Notes under the pieces: generated by a model | Told to the model about the DNA's origin: nothing | Databases searched by the model: none | What the model saw: only the letters and a program-made list of their open reading frames with translations | NCBI RefSeq assembly: GCF_934202235.1 | Contig: NZ_CAKPXS010000013.1 | Location: forward strand, 1 to 35,420 | Length of the DNA stretch: 35,420 nt | DNA from: an uncultured Limosilactobacillus sp. | GTDB taxonomy: Bacteria > Bacillota > Bacilli > Lactobacillales > Lactobacillaceae | Direction: 5' to 3' | Shown here: positions 8,470 to 16,197 of the stretch, piece by piece | How positions within the stretch are numbered: position 1 is the first letter of the stretch | Layout of the letters: each line of letters opens with the position of its first letter | Made by a program: the position numbers and the translations under genes

Positions 8470-9099
8470 ATGTTTTTAACCATTGCTCGTGATGCCGAAT
8501 ACGAACAAGTAATTAAAAAGTCGCGCTTCATCTGTAATCTTGCGCGAATCAACAGTGAAGAAGACGCGCGCTCCTTGATCGACAAGGTCAAACAGCATCA
8601 CCGGAAGGCCACTCACCACTGCTTTGCTTACCTGGTAGGTGACCACGATGAGGTCCAACGGGAGAGCGACAATGGCGAACCAAGCGGGACGGCGGGCGTC
8701 CCGATCCTCGAAGCGCTCCAAATGAAACACCTCCACAACGTTGTCGCTGTCGTCACCCGTTACTTTGGGGGAACCAAACTTGGCGCTGGCGGACTCATCA
8801 GGGCATACAGCAACACTACCACCGGTGGTGTTACGGCAGCCGGAATCGTCAGCCGCATTCAGCAACAGGTTTTGTTAATTGATTGTCCCTACGCTTTGCA
8901 CGACCAATTGACTTATTATTGTCAGCAACACCAGCTGGCGATCGACCACGAAGACTTTGCCGCCTCCGTAACCATGACTGTGTTTGTTGATCAAGCAACC
9001 GCTGACCAACAAAGACAGGCTTTGACAGCCCGCTTTAATAACCAGTTAACCATCAAAGATGGTCCCCGCCGGTTCCGCGAAGTGCCATTTCATGATTAA
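8470..9099 (+). CDS. IMPACT/YigZ family protein
   Basis: The 209-residue product shows the UPF0029/IMPACT N-terminal domain with KSRFICNLARI, the HHCFAYLVGD segment, SDNGEPSGTAGVPILEAL and the signature VVTRYFGGTKLGAGGLIRAY; residues from about 135 form the small C-terminal domain. The molecular role is not established; homologues include YvyE of B. subtilis and YigZ of E. coli. I start at ATG 8470 (MFLTIARDAE) because AGAAAGGA lies about ten bases upstream and the family begins here; an upstream ATG would overlap comFA. The gene is divergent from comFA and ends at its own terminator. Confidence 0.93.
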   Translation: MFLTIARDAEYEQVIKKSRFICNLARINSEEDARSLIDKVKQHHRKATHHCFAYLVGDHDEVQRESDNGEPSGTAGVPILEALQMKHLHNVVAVVTRYFGGTKLGAGGLIRAYSNTTTGGVTAAGIVSRIQQQVLLIDCPYALHDQLTYYCQQHQLAIDHEDFAASVTMTVFVDQATADQQRQALTARFNNQLTIKDGPRRFREVPFHD

Positions 9100-9104
9100 A
9101 CCAC

Positions 9105-9134
9105 CGGCACCGTCAACACACGGTGCTGCTTTTT
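9105..9134 (+). terminator. Rho-independent terminator after the YigZ-family gene
   Basis: GCACCGT and ACGGTGC form a perfect seven-pair stem around CAACAC, followed by TGCTTTTT, starting seven bases after the stop codon. Confidence 0.85.
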
Positions 9135-9173
9135 AACTCTTCTCGTCACCCGGCATGTTAGTTCCAGTTACTC

Positions 9174-9210
9174 AAAAAGGGTAAAGGTGTTCATTGCACC
9201 CTTACCCTTT
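9174..9210 (-). terminator. Rho-independent terminator after kimA
   Basis: On the minus strand GGGTAAGGGTG pairs with CACCTTTACCC around CAATGAA and is followed by TTTTTG; A-rich sequence precedes the stem. It faces the terminator of the convergent gene. Confidence 0.88.
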
Positions 9211-9218
9211 AATCTTGT

Positions 9219-11057
9219 CTATTCATGCAAGTGATAGTTATAGTTGGAAACGATAATATTTTCTCGTGAGTTCAGCAGCGCCCGCAGCCGCAAACTCGTC
9301 TGGTTATGAAGGGCCATTTGCCACGGCTTTTTTGGCACAAACTGCGGCACCATGACCGTCACTGAGTAATTGCGTTCAGCGGCCTTCTTGGCGATCTCAT
9401 CGACAAACCGTAGTGTTGGTTTGGCGATTGACCGGTAAGAGGTATGCAGGTCAACAAAACGGACATCCGGGTACTCAGCCTTAAATTCGTTTGCCGTTTT
9501 ATGCTCTTTCTCCCGGTTTTCGTCGAAGGACACGTGCATTGCAATAACGTAATCACCAATGGAGCGTGCGTAATTAACCGCCCCCCTGGTTACCCGGGTA
9601 ACGTTACCAACCAGCACGATGACGGTTGACCCATCATAATCATGTAGCTGAACCTTCGTCTTTTCTGCCACCCGCAGCTGTTTGGCCACGCTAACGTAGT
9701 GGTGATGAATCTGATGGAACATGTATAACAAGATCGGCATAATGATCAGATATGGCCAGACATTGTTGAAATGTTGCCAGAAGAGTGCAGCAACCAGGCA
9801 CAAAGAAATTAGTGCACCGACCAGGTTGATGAACGACTTACCCAGCCATAAGCCATCCCGCTCGCGGAACCAGTGAATGATCATTGCGGATTGAGAAAGG
9901 GTAAACGGCACGAAAACCCCGACCGCATAAAGCGGAATCAACATATTGGTTTGACCGTGGAACAAGAGGATTAAGACGATCGCTCCCACCGCCAGCGAAA
10001 TAATCCCGTTAGAGTAGCCCAGCCGATCACCACGATCCATAAAAGCGTGCGGCAAAAACTTATCCTTGGCCATATTATAAGCCAGGATCGGGAAGGCGGA
10101 AAAACCGGTGTTCGCTGCCACTGCTAAAATCATGGCTGTTGATAACTGTAAAAGGTAAAATCCCAAACCGTGTCCGCCAAAAATTTTCGTCCCGATTTGT
10201 GAGAGGACCGTGACTTTTTGGTTAGGGACAACCCCTAAGTAAAAGCCGAAGAAGATGATGGCAATAAAGAAGAAAGCCAGGATAGCACTCATAATTGCCA
10301 AAGTCGTCGCAGCGTTCTTCTCCTTGGGTTCATTAAAGTTTGGCACAGCGTTGCTGACCGCTTCAACACCGGTTAAAGATGATGAACCTGCTGAGAAGGC
10401 CCGGACGAATAGCACAAAGGTCATCCCGGTAATGGGCGTCCCGTAGTCAGCTGGCGCCTGATAAGTGATCTTGCCGGTGGCAACGTTGAACGCACCAACC
10501 GCGACCATCACGAACATCATCACGACAAAGAAATAAACGGGAACCGTTAGGAAGTTGGCGCTGTCGCTCATTCCCCGCAAATTCATAAACATAATCATGA
10601 GAACGATTAAGATGGAAATTGGTACCGAGTACTTGTACAAGGCGGGAATGGCCGAAGTGATAGCCTCCGTCCCGGAAGTGGTCGAAACCGCCACCGTCAG
10701 CATATAGTCAACCAGCAACGACCCACCAGCAATTAAACCACCGGTCTTTCCCCAGTTAGTGGTGGCCACCACATAGGCGCCCCCACCACTCGGGTAAGCG
10801 TGAATGATCTGCTGGTATGACAGCGTAATAGCCAACAACAGTACCAGAACAATTGCAGCAATCGGAATGGAGTACCAGATTGCCATTGCAGACAACGTAA
10901 CCAGAACCGTCACAATCTGTTCAGGACCATAAGCCACAGACGAAATAGCGTCCGATGACAGCATGGCCAGTGCCTTAAACTTCGTCAAGCTGCTTTGTCC
11001 TGTATCAAGGCTCTTCAGCGGCTTACCGATTAATACGCGTTTTAAATAACGCCACAT
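9219..11057 (-). CDS. kimA: KimA-type high-affinity potassium importer (KUP/APC fold)
   Basis: A 612-residue transporter with about 12 membrane segments and a C-terminal cytosolic domain (about 470-612). The start (YLKRVLIGKPLKSL), KALAMLSSDAISSVAYG, HAYPSGGGAYVV, LIAGGSLLVDYMLTVAVS and the C-terminal VIAMHVSFDEN and SVTVMVPQFVPKKPWQ segments resemble B. subtilis KimA (YdaO), a proton-coupled potassium importer inhibited by c-di-AMP. Automatic annotation may call it an amino-acid permease. A Shine-Dalgarno (GGGAGG) precedes the ATG. The B. subtilis gene is controlled by a c-di-AMP riboswitch; I do not see one in the roughly 135 bases upstream. The c-di-AMP receptor DarA is encoded elsewhere in this window. 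Confidence 0.85.
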   Translation of the reverse strand: MWRYLKRVLIGKPLKSLDTGQSSLTKFKALAMLSSDAISSVAYGPEQIVTVLVTLSAMAIWYSIPIAAIVLVLLLAITLSYQQIIHAYPSGGGAYVVATTNWGKTGGLIAGGSLLVDYMLTVAVSTTSGTEAITSAIPALYKYSVPISILIVLMIMFMNLRGMSDSANFLTVPVYFFVVMMFVMVAVGAFNVATGKITYQAPADYGTPITGMTFVLFVRAFSAGSSSLTGVEAVSNAVPNFNEPKEKNAATTLAIMSAILAFFFIAIIFFGFYLGVVPNQKVTVLSQIGTKIFGGHGLGFYLLQLSTAMILAVAANTGFSAFPILAYNMAKDKFLPHAFMDRGDRLGYSNGIISLAVGAIVLILLFHGQTNMLIPLYAVGVFVPFTLSQSAMIIHWFRERDGLWLGKSFINLVGALISLCLVAALFWQHFNNVWPYLIIMPILLYMFHQIHHHYVSVAKQLRVAEKTKVQLHDYDGSTVIVLVGNVTRVTRGAVNYARSIGDYVIAMHVSFDENREKEHKTANEFKAEYPDVRFVDLHTSYRSIAKPTLRFVDEIAKKAAERNYSVTVMVPQFVPKKPWQMALHNQTSLRLRALLNSRENIIVSNYNYHLHE

Positions 11058-11194
11058 ATCTTTATCCTCCCATAGAAAGTCACTGTGCTATTTTACAACA
11101 GTTAGCCGGCGAAAAGCTACACCACCAGCAAAAAAGACAGCAACCGAGCTATTGAGTGTCGCTTGATGAACCACTAAGATCATTCTGTTCAAGC

Positions 11195-11224
11195 AAAAAA
11201 GGCCTCGTCAACTGACGAGACCTT
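11195..11224 (-). terminator. Rho-independent terminator after groEL
   Basis: On the minus strand GGTCTCGTCA and TGACGAGGCC form a long stem (one G-U pair) followed by TTTTTTGC, about 25 bases after the groEL stop. It separates the chaperonin operon from kimA. Confidence 0.9.
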
Positions 11225-11247
11225 AGTTATTTCATTAAGGCAATTAA

Positions 11248-12888
11248 TTACATTGCACCGCCCATGCCTGCAGGAGCACCCGCAGCGGCACCAGCATTGT
11301 TGTTATCCTTTGGTTCAGGCTTGTCAGCAACAACGGCTTCAGTGGTCAACAGTAATGATGAAACTGAGGCAGCGTTTTGCAGAGCTGAACGGGTAACCTT
11401 CGTTGGGTCAACAATCCCAGCATCAACCATGTCTTCAAATTCACCATCAGCAGCGTTGTAGCCAACACCCGGCTTCTCATTCTTCAAGTGATCAACGATG
11501 ACGGATCCTTCAACACCAGCGTTTTCAGCAATCTGACGAACAGGTGCTTCCAGTGCTGCCTTAACGATCCGAACACCAGTCTTTTCATCACCTTCAGTAT
11601 CGTCTTCAAGCTTTGCCAGCTCAGGGATCACATTGATCAGTGCAGTCCCACCACCAGGAACAAAGCCTTCATCAACGGCCGCACGGGTTGCGTTCAGAGC
11701 GTCTTCGATGTGGTACTTGCGTTCCTTCAGTTCGGTTTCAGTTGCGGCACCGACCTTAACAACAGCAACACCACCGGCCAGCTTTGCCAACCGTTCTTGC
11801 AGCTTTTCCTTGTCAAAGCTGGAAGTTGATTCGGCAATCGCCTTCTTAATCTGTTCAACTCGTTCTGCAATGGCATCCTTGCTGCCCTTGCCGTCAACAA
11901 TCGTTGTCGAGTCCTTAGTAACCGTGACCTTGTTAGCTTGACCAAGTTGGTCAACAGTGACATCCTTCAGGTTCATCCCGAAGTCATCAGAGATGACGGT
12001 CCCACCAGTCAGAATAGCAATATCAGCTAATTGAGCCTTCCGGCGGTCACCAAAGCCAGGGGCCTTAACAGCACAAACGTTGAAGGTTCCCCGAATCTTG
12101 TTCAAAACCAGCGTCGGTAATGCTTCACCGGTAATGTCATCGGCGATGATCAGCAATGCCCGGCCCTGCTGAACAACTTCTTGCAGCAGTGGCAAAATAT
12201 CTTGAATGTTGCTGATCTTCTTGTCAGTGATCAGGATGTATGGGTTGTCCAGGTCGGCTTCCATCTTATCGTTATCAGTGACCATGTACTGGGACATGTA
12301 ACCACGGTCAAAGCTCATCCCTTCAACCACGTCAACACTGGTTTGGACCCCACGGGAGTCTTCGATAGTGATTACACCATCGTGACCAACCTTTTCCATC
12401 GCGTCAGCAATCAGCTTGCCAACCTTTTCATCGGCAGCAGAAATGGAAGCAATCTGGGCGATGTCGTCCTTAGTCTTAACGTCGTGTGACATCTTCTTCA
12501 GACCAGCGACTGCGGCCTGGGTTGCCTTGTCGATCCCCCGGCGAACACCAATTGGGTTAGCACCGGCAGTAACGTTCTTCATTCCTTCGTTGACGATTGC
12601 CTGGGTCAGGACAGTAGCAGTGGTCGTCCCGTCACCCGCAACGTCGTTAGTCTTAGAAGCAACTTCGGAAACCAGCTTGGCACCCATGTTTTCAAAGTGA
12701 TCTTCCAGTTCAATACTCTTAGCGATGGTTACACCGTCGTTGGTAATCGTTGGTGCACCGTAGTGTTGCTCCAGCACAACGTTACGACCCTTTGGCCCGA
12801 TGGTGGTCTTAACAGTGTTGGCCAGCTTGTCAACACCCTTCAGCATCCGTGAGCGTGCATCTTCAGAAAAACGAATTTCTTTTGCCAT
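11248..12888 (-). CDS. groEL: 60 kDa chaperonin GroEL
   Basis: A full-length 546-residue GroEL: KTTIGPKGRNVVLE near the N terminus, the ATP-binding GDGTTTATVL (about 86-95), and a C-terminal tail GAPAGMGGAM with the Gly/Met-rich ending typical of chaperonins. GroEL with GroES encloses and folds unfolded cytosolic proteins in an ATP-driven cycle. It follows groES by about 50 bases in the usual order with a Shine-Dalgarno-like GAGGTGA before the ATG. Expression is presumably from the groES promoter under CIRCE/HrcA control. Confidence 0.99.
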   Translation of the reverse strand: MAKEIRFSEDARSRMLKGVDKLANTVKTTIGPKGRNVVLEQHYGAPTITNDGVTIAKSIELEDHFENMGAKLVSEVASKTNDVAGDGTTTATVLTQAIVNEGMKNVTAGANPIGVRRGIDKATQAAVAGLKKMSHDVKTKDDIAQIASISAADEKVGKLIADAMEKVGHDGVITIEDSRGVQTSVDVVEGMSFDRGYMSQYMVTDNDKMEADLDNPYILITDKKISNIQDILPLLQEVVQQGRALLIIADDITGEALPTLVLNKIRGTFNVCAVKAPGFGDRRKAQLADIAILTGGTVISDDFGMNLKDVTVDQLGQANKVTVTKDSTTIVDGKGSKDAIAERVEQIKKAIAESTSSFDKEKLQERLAKLAGGVAVVKVGAATETELKERKYHIEDALNATRAAVDEGFVPGGGTALINVIPELAKLEDDTEGDEKTGVRIVKAALEAPVRQIAENAGVEGSVIVDHLKNEKPGVGYNAADGEFEDMVDAGIVDPTKVTRSALQNAASVSSLLLTTEAVVADKPEPKDNNNAGAAAGAPAGMGGAM

Positions 12889-12939
12889 TATTTTGTCACC
12901 TCAAAATCAAATCTAACTTTAAGCAAACCCGATCAGTAG

Positions 12940-13224
12940 TTAGTCAACTACCGCAACGAGGTCCTTTTCGTGAACAACCAGGTACTTCTCGCCGTTGTAT
13001 TCCACTTCATTGCCGGCGTACTTATCAAAGAGAACCTTGTCCCCTTCCTTTACGCTAGGCGTTACTTTTTGTCCATTATCAAGGAGACGACCTTCACCAA
13101 CAGCAACTACCGTGCCAGTCGTTGGCTTGCCCTTAGCATTTGATGCCAGCACAATGCCGCCAACAGTCTTTTCTTCTTCCTCTTCGGCCTTCAGAACAAC
13201 ACGATCACCTAATGGCTTTAACAC
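12940..13224 (-). CDS. groES: 10 kDa co-chaperonin GroES
   Basis: A 94-residue protein with the family start LKPLGDRVVLK, the mobile loop region EEEEEKTVGGIVLAS and the C-terminal KYLVVHEKDLVAVVD. GroES caps the GroEL ring. The start codon is GTG at 13224, placed by GGAGGG eight bases upstream and by the conserved N terminus. It is the first gene of the groESL operon, downstream of a CIRCE element. Confidence 0.99.
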   Translation of the reverse strand: MLKPLGDRVVLKAEEEEEKTVGGIVLASNAKGKPTTGTVVAVGEGRLLDNGQKVTPSVKEGDKVLFDKYAGNEVEYNGEKYLVVHEKDLVAVVD

Positions 13225-13269
13225 GTGAATCCCTCCATCTCAATAATTAATTTCAATCATTTAGCAGAA

Positions 13270-13296
13270 TTAGCACTCATCTGCATTAAGTGCTAA
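13270..13296 (-). promoter_or_regulatory. CIRCE operator (HrcA binding site) of groESL
   Basis: TTAGCACTC-N9-AAGTGCTAA: the consensus inverted repeat TTAGCACTC-N9-GAGTGCTAA with one mismatch in one arm. It sits just downstream of the -10 box, as in other Firmicutes, where HrcA represses until heat or misfolded protein titrates GroEL. The hrcA gene is not in the window. Confidence 0.97.
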
Positions 13297-13307
13297 TCAC
13301 ATCTTCT

Positions 13308-13335
13308 ACTATAACATGCTTACCCCAAATTGCAA
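13308..13335 (-). promoter_or_regulatory. Predicted groESL promoter
   Basis: On the minus strand TTGCAA (13335-13330), a 16-base spacer and TATAGT (13313-13308), placed immediately upstream of CIRCE. Confidence 0.75.
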
Positions 13336-13372
13336 CAATTATTTGACCAATTTTGACTTTTCTTTTGAGTAC

Positions 13373-13410
13373 AAAAAAAGCGTGGTCAGCAGACTGCCGC
13401 GCCACACCAG
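13373..13410 (-). terminator. Rho-independent terminator after rex
   Basis: On the minus strand GTGTGGCGCGGCAG and CTGCTGACCACGC form an imperfect GC-rich stem followed by TTTTTTT, starting about 13 bases after the rex stop. Confidence 0.8.
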
Positions 13411-13423
13411 TATTATTGGACGA

Positions 13424-14059
13424 TTACTCGTCCTTATTGTTTTCAATAAAGTAAATCAGTGTCTGTAACTCGTTCGTCAAGTCAATATTTTGAACCCAGA
13501 CGTTCTTGGGAACATGAAGCCGAACTGGCGTAAAGTTCAAAATCCCATGAACCCCCGCTTCGACCAATTCGTCAGTAACGTGTTGAGATTCTGAACCAGG
13601 AACGGTTAAGATCACCACATCAATTTGCTGTTCCCGCAGCTGCCGTTGCATTTCACTGACTGGGTAAACTGGGATCCCACTTTTTACCCGGTTATCTAAC
13701 TCCGGCTTCGGATCAAAGGCAGCACTAATTCGCAAGTTAGTGCTCTGGTGGAAGTTATAGTTCATCAACGCACTTCCCAGACTACCAACACCAACCAAGG
13801 CGACACTGGTCAGCTTATCCTGGTTGAGAATGCCCTTGAAAAAGTCTAACAGTTTATCCACATCGTAACCGTAGCCACGGCGACCAAGTTCTCCAAAATA
13901 GGAAAAGTCGCGCCGAATGGTCGCGGGGTCAACCTGAACGGCCTTTGACAGGTCATTTGATGATACCCGATGTTGCTGCGTATTATGCAGGACATTTAAA
14001 TAGCGATAGTAAACCGGCAACCGTTTGGCCGTTGCTCGTGGAATCTTACGAGTTGCCAT
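13424..14059 (-). CDS. rex: Redox-sensing transcriptional repressor Rex
   Basis: A 211-residue protein with an N-terminal winged helix (IPRATAKRLPVYYRYLNVL ... DPATIRRDFSYFGELGRRGYGY) and a Rossmann NAD(H)-binding domain with VALVGVGSLGSAL. Rex represses fermentation and redox genes when the NADH/NAD+ ratio is low and leaves DNA when NADH binds. I start at ATG 14059 (MATRKIPRAT), which has GGAGG 7 bases upstream, rather than a start 18 bases earlier. The order near groESL and the t6A genes recalls B. subtilis ydiH. Rex-like half-sites in its own promoter suggest autoregulation. Confidence 0.96.
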   Translation of the reverse strand: MATRKIPRATAKRLPVYYRYLNVLHNTQQHRVSSNDLSKAVQVDPATIRRDFSYFGELGRRGYGYDVDKLLDFFKGILNQDKLTSVALVGVGSLGSALMNYNFHQSTNLRISAAFDPKPELDNRVKSGIPVYPVSEMQRQLREQQIDVVILTVPGSESQHVTDELVEAGVHGILNFTPVRLHVPKNVWVQNIDLTNELQTLIYFIENNKDE

Positions 14060-14104
14060 TTTATTTCCTCCGTTCAATTAGTTTGTGAATGTAATCTGCT
14101 TATT

Positions 14105-14133
14105 ATTTTAGCAATTTATCGAAATATTGTGAA
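14105..14133 (-). promoter_or_regulatory. Predicted rex promoter
   Basis: On the minus strand TTCACA (14133-14128), a 17-base spacer and TAAAAT (14110-14105) preceded by TGC, an extended -10. The -35 box lies inside a Rex-like half-site. Confidence 0.65.
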
Positions 14134-14144
14134 TAGTTAATCAA
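14127..14144. promoter_or_regulatory. Candidate Rex operator overlapping the rex -35 box
   Basis: TTGTGAATAGTTAATCAA matches the Rex consensus TTGTGAAWWWWTTCACAA perfectly in the left arm and partly in the right. A second TTGTGAA half-site lies at 14083-14089 in the leader, on the same strand. Position over the -35 box fits repression; binding is not shown by sequence alone. Confidence 0.5.
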
Positions 14145-14230
14145 AGGTTTTTAGTGATTCCATTCTCGCCCCTGAACTTGTCCATTTATGGTAGACTTGA
14201 TTGTTAGAAAAAAACTAGGTTGAGGTTATT

Positions 14231-16165
14231 ATGCTAATTTTACAAACCAAAAATGTCATGCGCCGTTTCGGTGCCGACGTCTTATTTGAGGACGTTAATG
14301 TTCAAATTGACGAGCACGCTCGCCTGGCCCTCGTCGGGCGAAACGGGGCTGGTAAAACCACCTTATTGAAAATGATTGCTGGAATCACCGAGCCGGACGA
14401 AGGGACCATCAGTAAGGCCAAGGACCTAACCATTGGTTACTTAGCGCAAGACCAAGGACTAGATAGTCAAAATACTATTTGGGCAGAGCTAGACACCGTT
14501 TTTGCACCCCTGCACCAGCTCGAAGCTGAAATTAACGACGCAGAAAAACAGGTTGCAACAGCGACAGCGGCCCACAATGATCACCTGGATGACCTATTAA
14601 AAAAATACGATCAACTACAAGAACGGTATAAGAAGGCCGGCGGCTTTGAATACCAGTCACGAATGCGCGGGATCTTGACTGGTTTTGGCTTCACCCCCGA
14701 CATGGATTCGCTTGCCATCAATTCTTTATCCGGCGGTCAAAAAACCAAATTAGCTTTAGCTAAGATTTTATTGCGTCAACCGCAGCTACTTATCCTCGAC
14801 GAACCAACCAACCACCTCGACATGAATATTTTGAGCTGGTTGGAAGATTATTTGAAGTCTTACCAGGGGGCACTGCTGGTTGTCTCACACGACCGTTACT
14901 TCCTCGACCGGGTAGTCAATGAAATCGACGACCTTGACAACCAAACCACTCGCCATTACCGCGGAAATTACAGTGCTTATACCAAGCAAAAACGTCAGTG
15001 GCTGAAAACGGCGACGAAACACTACCAGCAGCAACAGGAAAAAATTGCTAAATTGGAAGACTATGTTAATCGCAATCTGGTTCGTGCTAGCACTACCAAA
15101 CAGGCGCAAGCGCGCAGACGACAACTGGCTAAAATGGACCGCATGGAAAAGCCAACGGCAGACACTTCTTCCATTCATTTCCACTTTCATGCTGACCATC
15201 CTAGTGGCAACGAAGTGCTCGACGTCCACGATTTAAAAATTGGCTACAATGACCAAATCCTTGCGGGCCCCCTCTCGTTTAGTGAACGAAAGGGGCAACG
15301 GATCGGTATCTTTGGTCCCAACGGTATTGGTAAGTCGACCCTTTTGAAAACCATCCTCCACCAGTTACCACCGATTGCCGGTGATATCAAACTAGGAGCC
15401 AGCCTGCAAATTGGCTACTACGACCAGGAACAGCAGCGTCTGCATCCCCAAAAAACGGTTCTCAATGAAATCTGGGATGACCACCCCGAAGTTCCCGAAG
15501 CTGATATCCGTTCACTCCTGGGCAGCTTCCTCTTTGTTGGGGACGACGTCTTCAAACCTGTCCACGCACTGTCCGGTGGGGAAAAAGCCCGGTTGGAGTT
15601 AACAAAGCTTTCCTTTGAGCCGATCAACTTTCTCCTGCTTGATGAACCCACGAACCACCTTGATATTGATAGTCGGGAAGTCCTCGAAACTGCTATCAAT
15701 GAATTTGAAGGCACTGTCCTTTTCATCTCTCACGACCGTTACTTTATTAACCAGGTCGCTACTGATGTGCTAGACATGGCTAAAGATGGCATCACCCACT
15801 ACGAAGGTAACTACGACGATTTTCTCGCCCAGCAGCAAGGTCAGCCAAGCGAAACCGTTAGTTCTCAACCAGTTGCCAGCACCGCCAGCAAAAAGAAGCA
15901 GGCCTACCAGCAAAGTAAACAGCAACAACGAGAACACCGGAAACTGCAACGGACGGCTGACCAGCTGGAACAACAACTAACTGACCTGGAACAGCAGCAA
16001 GACAAAGTGAAGAACCAAATGGCTCAGCCAGACGTTGCCACGGATATTGGCAAACTGACCGACTTGCAAAAGCAGCTGGACCAGCTGACCAGTCAAGCAG
16101 CAGCTGTTGAAGAACAGTGGACGATGGCGGCGATGTCGCTTGAAGAATTTGAAAAAGATAACTAA
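14231..16165 (+). CDS. ABC-F family ATPase (YdiF-like), probable translation factor
   Basis: A soluble 644-residue protein with two ABC cassettes and no membrane segments. Cassette 1 has GRNGAGKTT, LSGGQKTKLAL and LLILDEPTNHLD; cassette 2 has GPNGIGKST, LSGGEKARLEL and LLLDEPTNHLD. They are joined by a basic helical linker (about 255-310), and a Gln-rich coiled coil forms the last 100 residues. ABC-F proteins bind the ribosomal E site and influence translation or antibiotic resistance; the neighbourhood (rex, tsaD) matches B. subtilis ydiF, not a dedicated resistance factor. It is the only plus-strand gene between 9.1 and 32.6 kb. A possible extended -10 (TGG-TAGACT, 14189-14197) precedes it, without a clear -35. 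Confidence 0.93.
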   Translation: MLILQTKNVMRRFGADVLFEDVNVQIDEHARLALVGRNGAGKTTLLKMIAGITEPDEGTISKAKDLTIGYLAQDQGLDSQNTIWAELDTVFAPLHQLEAEINDAEKQVATATAAHNDHLDDLLKKYDQLQERYKKAGGFEYQSRMRGILTGFGFTPDMDSLAINSLSGGQKTKLALAKILLRQPQLLILDEPTNHLDMNILSWLEDYLKSYQGALLVVSHDRYFLDRVVNEIDDLDNQTTRHYRGNYSAYTKQKRQWLKTATKHYQQQQEKIAKLEDYVNRNLVRASTTKQAQARRRQLAKMDRMEKPTADTSSIHFHFHADHPSGNEVLDVHDLKIGYNDQILAGPLSFSERKGQRIGIFGPNGIGKSTLLKTILHQLPPIAGDIKLGASLQIGYYDQEQQRLHPQKTVLNEIWDDHPEVPEADIRSLLGSFLFVGDDVFKPVHALSGGEKARLELTKLSFEPINFLLLDEPTNHLDIDSREVLETAINEFEGTVLFISHDRYFINQVATDVLDMAKDGITHYEGNYDDFLAQQQGQPSETVSSQPVASTASKKKQAYQQSKQQQREHRKLQRTADQLEQQLTDLEQQQDKVKNQMAQPDVATDIGKLTDLQKQLDQLTSQAAAVEEQWTMAAMSLEEFEKDN

Positions 16166-16197
16166 AAAACTGGCGAAACAATTCGCCAGCTTTTTTT
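16166..16197. terminator. Bidirectional terminator between the ABC-F gene and tsaD
   Basis: AAAAAACTGGCGAA-ACA-ATTCGCCAG-TTTTTTT style hairpin with an A-run before and a T-run after the stem, directly after the ABC-F stop and touching the tsaD stop codon. It can serve both convergent transcripts. Confidence 0.9.

Noticed and set aside
8500..8512. Competence box-like TACGAACA near comFA
   Set aside because: It resembles the streptococcal com box TACGAATA but points along the plus strand inside the neighbouring gene, the wrong direction for comFA.
8476..8865. 129-codon minus-strand open frame opposite the YigZ-family gene
   Set aside because: The plus strand encodes the conserved signature VVTRYFGGTKLGAGG here; the opposite frame has no recognisable features.
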